Made by a program: the position numbers and the translations under genes. Positions 22,708 through 25,392 of a DNA stretch of 25,392 nucleotides are shown here, in pieces (within the stretch, counting starts at the first letter, position 1; each line of letters starts with the position of its first letter). This DNA comes from an uncultured Prevotella sp. (GTDB taxonomy: Bacteria > Bacteroidota > Bacteroidia > Bacteroidales > Bacteroidaceae): contig URLI01000029.1 of the NCBI GenBank assembly GCA_900548585.1, positions 1-25,392 on the forward strand, in the 5' to 3' direction. The notes below the pieces were generated by a model, which saw nothing but the letters and a program-made list of their open reading frames with translations, was not told the DNA's origin and did not search any database.

Positions 22708-22742
22708 AATGCACTCTATATTCTAAATGTTTTTAATTCAAG

Positions 22743-22775
22743 TCCGAGCCGGTCGTGAGATTGGCTCGGATTTTT
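22743..22775 (+). terminator. Intrinsic terminator of gdhA
   Basis: TCCGAGCC (22743-22750) pairs with GGCTCGGA (22763-22770), followed by five T. It lies between convergent gdhA and the antiporter gene. Confidence 0.8.
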
Positions 22776-22786
22776 GCTTCCAACGC

Positions 22787-24244
22787 TCAAACCTTGCTGC
22801 CATTTCTTGAAAGGCACAGCAGTACATCGCCCTCCTCAAGCACAAGCTTGCCATTCGGGACGATTATGCTCTTCCCGCGCTTAACCATGACAACAAGAAC
22901 CCCGCTTGGAATGTTCATTTCAGAAAGTTTGTTGCCCACAGCCAACATCTCTTCCGTAAGCACTACCTCGTTCAGCTGCGAATCCAGTTCCTCCGGTATT
23001 TCCACGCCAAACTCATTGCCGGTTTTCTCCTCGGGCATATCCAAGTTCAACTTTCTTGCAAATAAGGAAATAGTCGTTCCCTGCACCGTAAGGGAAACAA
23101 GTGTTATGAAAAAAACTATGTTGAAAATAATGGAAGAGCCCTCAACGTTGTGAATCAGAGGATAGGTTGCGAAAATTATTGGAACTGCGCCGCGCAGCCC
23201 CACCCAGGACAGGAAAACCTTGGCACGGACGGGCATTGACTTGTATGGGAGGAGACAAATGAAGACACTCAACGGGCGTGCGACAAGTATCATGAACACA
23301 CCTATGGCGAGTGACACGATGCAGACACCAATCATCTCGGAAGGATTCACCAGCAGGCCGAGCGTTATGAAAAGCACAATCTGCAACAGCCAAGTAAGAC
23401 CGTTAAGGAAGGTGGACATCTCCCTGCGGTATGACAAACGGCAGTTCCCCACGACAAGTCCTGCTATGTAAACCGCCAGGTAGCCATTTCCACGTAACAT
23501 ATCCGTAAGCGTGAAAGTGATGAAAACGATGCTTAACAGCAAAACAGGATACAACGAGGCATTCGGCAGGTTTATCCTGTTTATCAGCCAAACCCCAAGG
23601 CGTCCCGCCATATAGCCAAGTGCCCCGCCAACCAAGAACTGCTCGCCAAGGGTGAAAAGGAGGTGTGGGAAGGACATCTGCGTGCCGGAGACAATCACCT
23701 CCATAAGGGCAATGGTGAGCATGTACGCCATTGGGTCGTTGCTGCCGCTCTCCAGTTCCAGTATGGGACGCAGCCTGTTTTTCAGGCCTATCCCCTGGGT
23801 GCGCAACAAGTTGAACACGGATGCCGAGTCTGTCGACGACATAGTGGCGGCAAGCAACATAGACACCATGAGGGAGAGTTGTATGTCTATTGCAGACCAC
23901 TCGGAAAGCGCGTATATAAAAGCCCCCGTGAGTGCCGTGGTGATTATTACCCCGAACGTGGAAAGCAATATCCCCGGGCCGATGATTGGCTTTATTTCCT
24001 TGAACTTGGTGTCCATGCCACCGGAAAACAGAATGACGCTAAGTGCGATCATCCCGATGAACTGGGCGTCTGCGGGGCTGTTGAAATACAGGCCGAGACC
24101 TTCGTTGCCAAAGGCAATGCCGGTAAAGAGGAACAGCAAAAGCGTTGGTATGCCGAAACGATAGCCCGTCTTGCTGATGACAATGCTCACCAGCACAAGA
24201 AAAGAGCCAAGTAAGAATATGTTCTCTGTAGTAAACGTAATCAT
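22787..24244 (-). CDS. CPA1-type cation/proton antiporter with TrkA-C domain
   Basis: A 485-residue protein with about 12 membrane helices in residues 1-395, then a cytoplasmic TrkA_C (RCK-C) domain (about 410-485, ending GKLVLEEGDVLLCLSR). The family signature SSTDSASVF (136-144) and the ND pair in ESGSNDPMAYML (165-176) mark an electroneutral antiporter of the NhaP2/CvrA type, most likely K+/H+ exchange under control of a ligand bound to the TrkA_C domain. Na+/H+ exchange is the alternative. The gene is convergent with gdhA and lies 84 bp downstream of the glycine-zipper lipoprotein gene on the same strand, with a hairpin between. Confidence 0.9.
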   Translation of the reverse strand: MITFTTENIFLLGSFLVLVSIVISKTGYRFGIPTLLLFLFTGIAFGNEGLGLYFNSPADAQFIGMIALSVILFSGGMDTKFKEIKPIIGPGILLSTFGVIITTALTGAFIYALSEWSAIDIQLSLMVSMLLAATMSSTDSASVFNLLRTQGIGLKNRLRPILELESGSNDPMAYMLTIALMEVIVSGTQMSFPHLLFTLGEQFLVGGALGYMAGRLGVWLINRINLPNASLYPVLLLSIVFITFTLTDMLRGNGYLAVYIAGLVVGNCRLSYRREMSTFLNGLTWLLQIVLFITLGLLVNPSEMIGVCIVSLAIGVFMILVARPLSVFICLLPYKSMPVRAKVFLSWVGLRGAVPIIFATYPLIHNVEGSSIIFNIVFFITLVSLTVQGTTISLFARKLNLDMPEEKTGNEFGVEIPEELDSQLNEVVLTEEMLAVGNKLSEMNIPSGVLVVMVKRGKSIIVPNGKLVLEEGDVLLCLSRNGSKV

Positions 24245-24265
24245 CCTAAATTGTTTTGGAAATCA

Positions 24266-24302
24266 AGCGGGGTTCGAGCGTTCATGCACCTGGCACCCCG
24301 CT
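24266..24302. terminator. Hairpin between the lipoprotein and antiporter genes
   Basis: AGCGGGGT (24266-24273) and ACCCCGCT (24295-24302) are perfect arms around a 21-base loop. It may end the lipoprotein transcript (minus strand), although only TTGATTT follows on that strand. Confidence 0.45.
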
Positions 24303-24328
24303 AAAATTCAGGCGCGCCGCAAATGGAT

Positions 24329-25195
24329 TTACCGGCGGCTCGTGCGTACATCAAACTCGGTGAGGCGCGACGTGACCTGGTTGTCGCCCTGTACGGCACG
24401 GACACGGAAGCGGGCGGTGCCATCCTTCAGACGCTTGCCGGCCTGTACGGTGGCGGTGTATCTTATGCCACGGTTCGGGGCGATGCTCTCAACATGGATG
24501 GACGGTGAGATGTATATCTGCTTCGCGCCGGACACCTCCTCCACTATCGGCTGAACATCGTACAGCACATGGGATGAATTGTTATACACCTCGAAGATTA
24601 CCTTGCTCGTCTCGCCGGCACGCAGCGTGTTGTCCCTGTCGTCGTCAACGAAACGGGCGTTGCGTATCTCCAGCTGTGGGTTGTAAGGTGCGCTCACGCC
24701 ATTGTCGGCGCCATACATTGGGTCGTATGAGCGTGGAGCTGAAGCACTGTAATCACCATTGTAGTCCATGTCGTTGTAGTCGTAAATGCGGTCGTCGCCG
24801 CTGTTGGACGGGTCGAAAGTATAGCCCTTGCCGGCATCGCCGAAGCCATACATAGCGTCGTTGTTATCACTACCCTGCCGGCAATCCTTGCGATGGCTGC
24901 TGCCGGAACGGTCATACTGGTAGTCGTCGCTTGAGCGGCGGTCGCGCGCGTTGTCTATGCGTTCCAAGCGGGAGTCCTCATGGGCATGTCCCACAGCAGC
25001 GCCTACTGCGGCTCCGCCTGCCATTCCCACCAGTGTGCCTATGTCGCTGCCGCGCCATCCACCAGTTATACCACCAATGGCCGAGCCAATGACCGAACCA
25101 ATTCCCGCACCCTGATAAGCGGAAACCCCAGTATTTGTCGTGCAACCGCTGAGCAATACAGCAGCTGGCAACAAAGCAAACAAAATCTTTTTCAT
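24329..25195 (-). CDS. Glycine-zipper lipoprotein with C-terminal Ig-like domain
   Basis: The protein has 288 residues from MKKILFALL (25195). The longer frame upstream adds a non-signal leader beyond the -7 box and is not chosen. The lipobox LLSGC puts lipidation at Cys18. A glycine zipper follows (GAGIGSVIGSAIGGITGG and GMAGGAAVGAAVG, about residues 30-70), a membrane-inserting motif. A disordered Asp/Tyr/Ser-rich middle (RSSDDYQYDRSGSS, DYNDMDYNGDY) leads to a beta-sandwich-like end (LEIRNARFVDDDRDNTLRAG... to LTEFDVR). It probably sits in the outer membrane; its function is unknown. A TATCTTTG -7 box is at 25271-25278 on the minus strand. Confidence 0.8.
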   Translation of the reverse strand: MKKILFALLPAAVLLSGCTTNTGVSAYQGAGIGSVIGSAIGGITGGWRGSDIGTLVGMAGGAAVGAAVGHAHEDSRLERIDNARDRRSSDDYQYDRSGSSHRKDCRQGSDNNDAMYGFGDAGKGYTFDPSNSGDDRIYDYNDMDYNGDYSASAPRSYDPMYGADNGVSAPYNPQLEIRNARFVDDDRDNTLRAGETSKVIFEVYNNSSHVLYDVQPIVEEVSGAKQIYISPSIHVESIAPNRGIRYTATVQAGKRLKDGTARFRVRAVQGDNQVTSRLTEFDVRTSRR

Positions 25196-25320
25196 AACTT
25201 TAACGCTTTTATCATGTTGAATTATACAATGAAAAAGGTTACCGTAAATGCAAGCCTCTTTCATTCGGAGCAAAGATATTAATTTTAAACGAAACGGGGA
25301 AATCATTTTCCCTATTTTAA

Positions 25321-25338
25321 CATAGGGAAAACCCTATG
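25321..25338. repeat. Hairpin at the insertion point of the right IS end
   Basis: CATAGGG-AAAA-CCCTATG is a perfect 7-bp stem with a 4-base loop. The last G is also the first base of the IS66-like end at 25338. Confidence 0.6.
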
Positions 25339-25392
25339 TAACTATTCAGCGATAGCACTGCACCCTTAATCCACGATTGAAATATACAGCAA
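25338..25392 (+). mobile_element. IS66-like end running off the window
   Basis: It begins GTAACTATTCAGCGATAGCA, matching the ends at 266 (minus) and 17059 for the first 13 bases and again after one change. The interior differs from both, so it may be the opposite end of such an element or another family member. It has no ORF within the 55 bases seen. Confidence 0.45.

Noticed and set aside
1..25392. tRNA or rRNA genes
   Set aside because: I saw no cloverleaf-like segment or conserved rRNA sequence in the intergenic regions.

Overview
The window looks like chromosomal DNA of a Bacteroidales bacterium, most likely a high-GC member of the Prevotellaceae. This rests on gene content (DUF4831-type proteins, class II aldolase, stand-alone AICAR transformylase, hpt-adk-obgE-pgeF cluster) and on promoters of the Bacteroidetes type (TTG/TTTG, 19-21 bp, TAnnTTTG) before many genes. 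Placement below order is inference. Both window ends carry the same 5'-GTAACTATTCAGC end motif of an IS66-like element, so the contig may have been broken at repeated insertion sequences.

Layout. 1-3150 is an AT-rich accessory block: an IS-like end that truncates a lipoprotein gene, a beta-barrel protein, a decayed Rep_3 replication initiator with a small partner ORF, and an array of 22-bp repeats. 3204-7472 (minus strand) holds an NlpC/P60 hydrolase and the housekeeping cluster hpt-adk-obgE-pgeF. 7603-10991 (plus) holds the bifunctional NAD(P)HX repair enzyme and two related secreted DUF4831-like proteins. 11143-15280 has class II aldolase, methionine gamma-lyase, a 63-residue basic protein and a single-domain AICAR transformylase. 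15400-18020 is a second accessory block: another 22-bp repeat array, a 709-bp duplication of the aquaporin gene (one copy truncated), and 962 bp of AT-rich foreign DNA between the copies. 18146-20370 contains a membrane MutS-like ATPase gene and two copies of a small-RNA gene. 20699-25195 has an RlpA-like protein, glutamate dehydrogenase, a CPA1 antiporter and a glycine-zipper lipoprotein.

The most notable signal is the small-RNA module. Two minus-strand units (18146-18294 and 20215-20367) share a perfect promoter, a conserved RNA of about 60-66 nt, an intrinsic terminator, and an FNR/CRP-type palindrome at exactly the same distance from the promoter, although the DNA between operator and promoter has diverged. 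Next are the two distant arrays of 22-bp repeats built on a near-palindromic 15-bp core. One lies just upstream of the rep operon and could be an iteron origin. The intact aquaporin also has an unusual predicted selectivity filter (Ser/Ser/Ala/Arg).

All calls come from reading the sequence and from memory of protein families. No database search was run.
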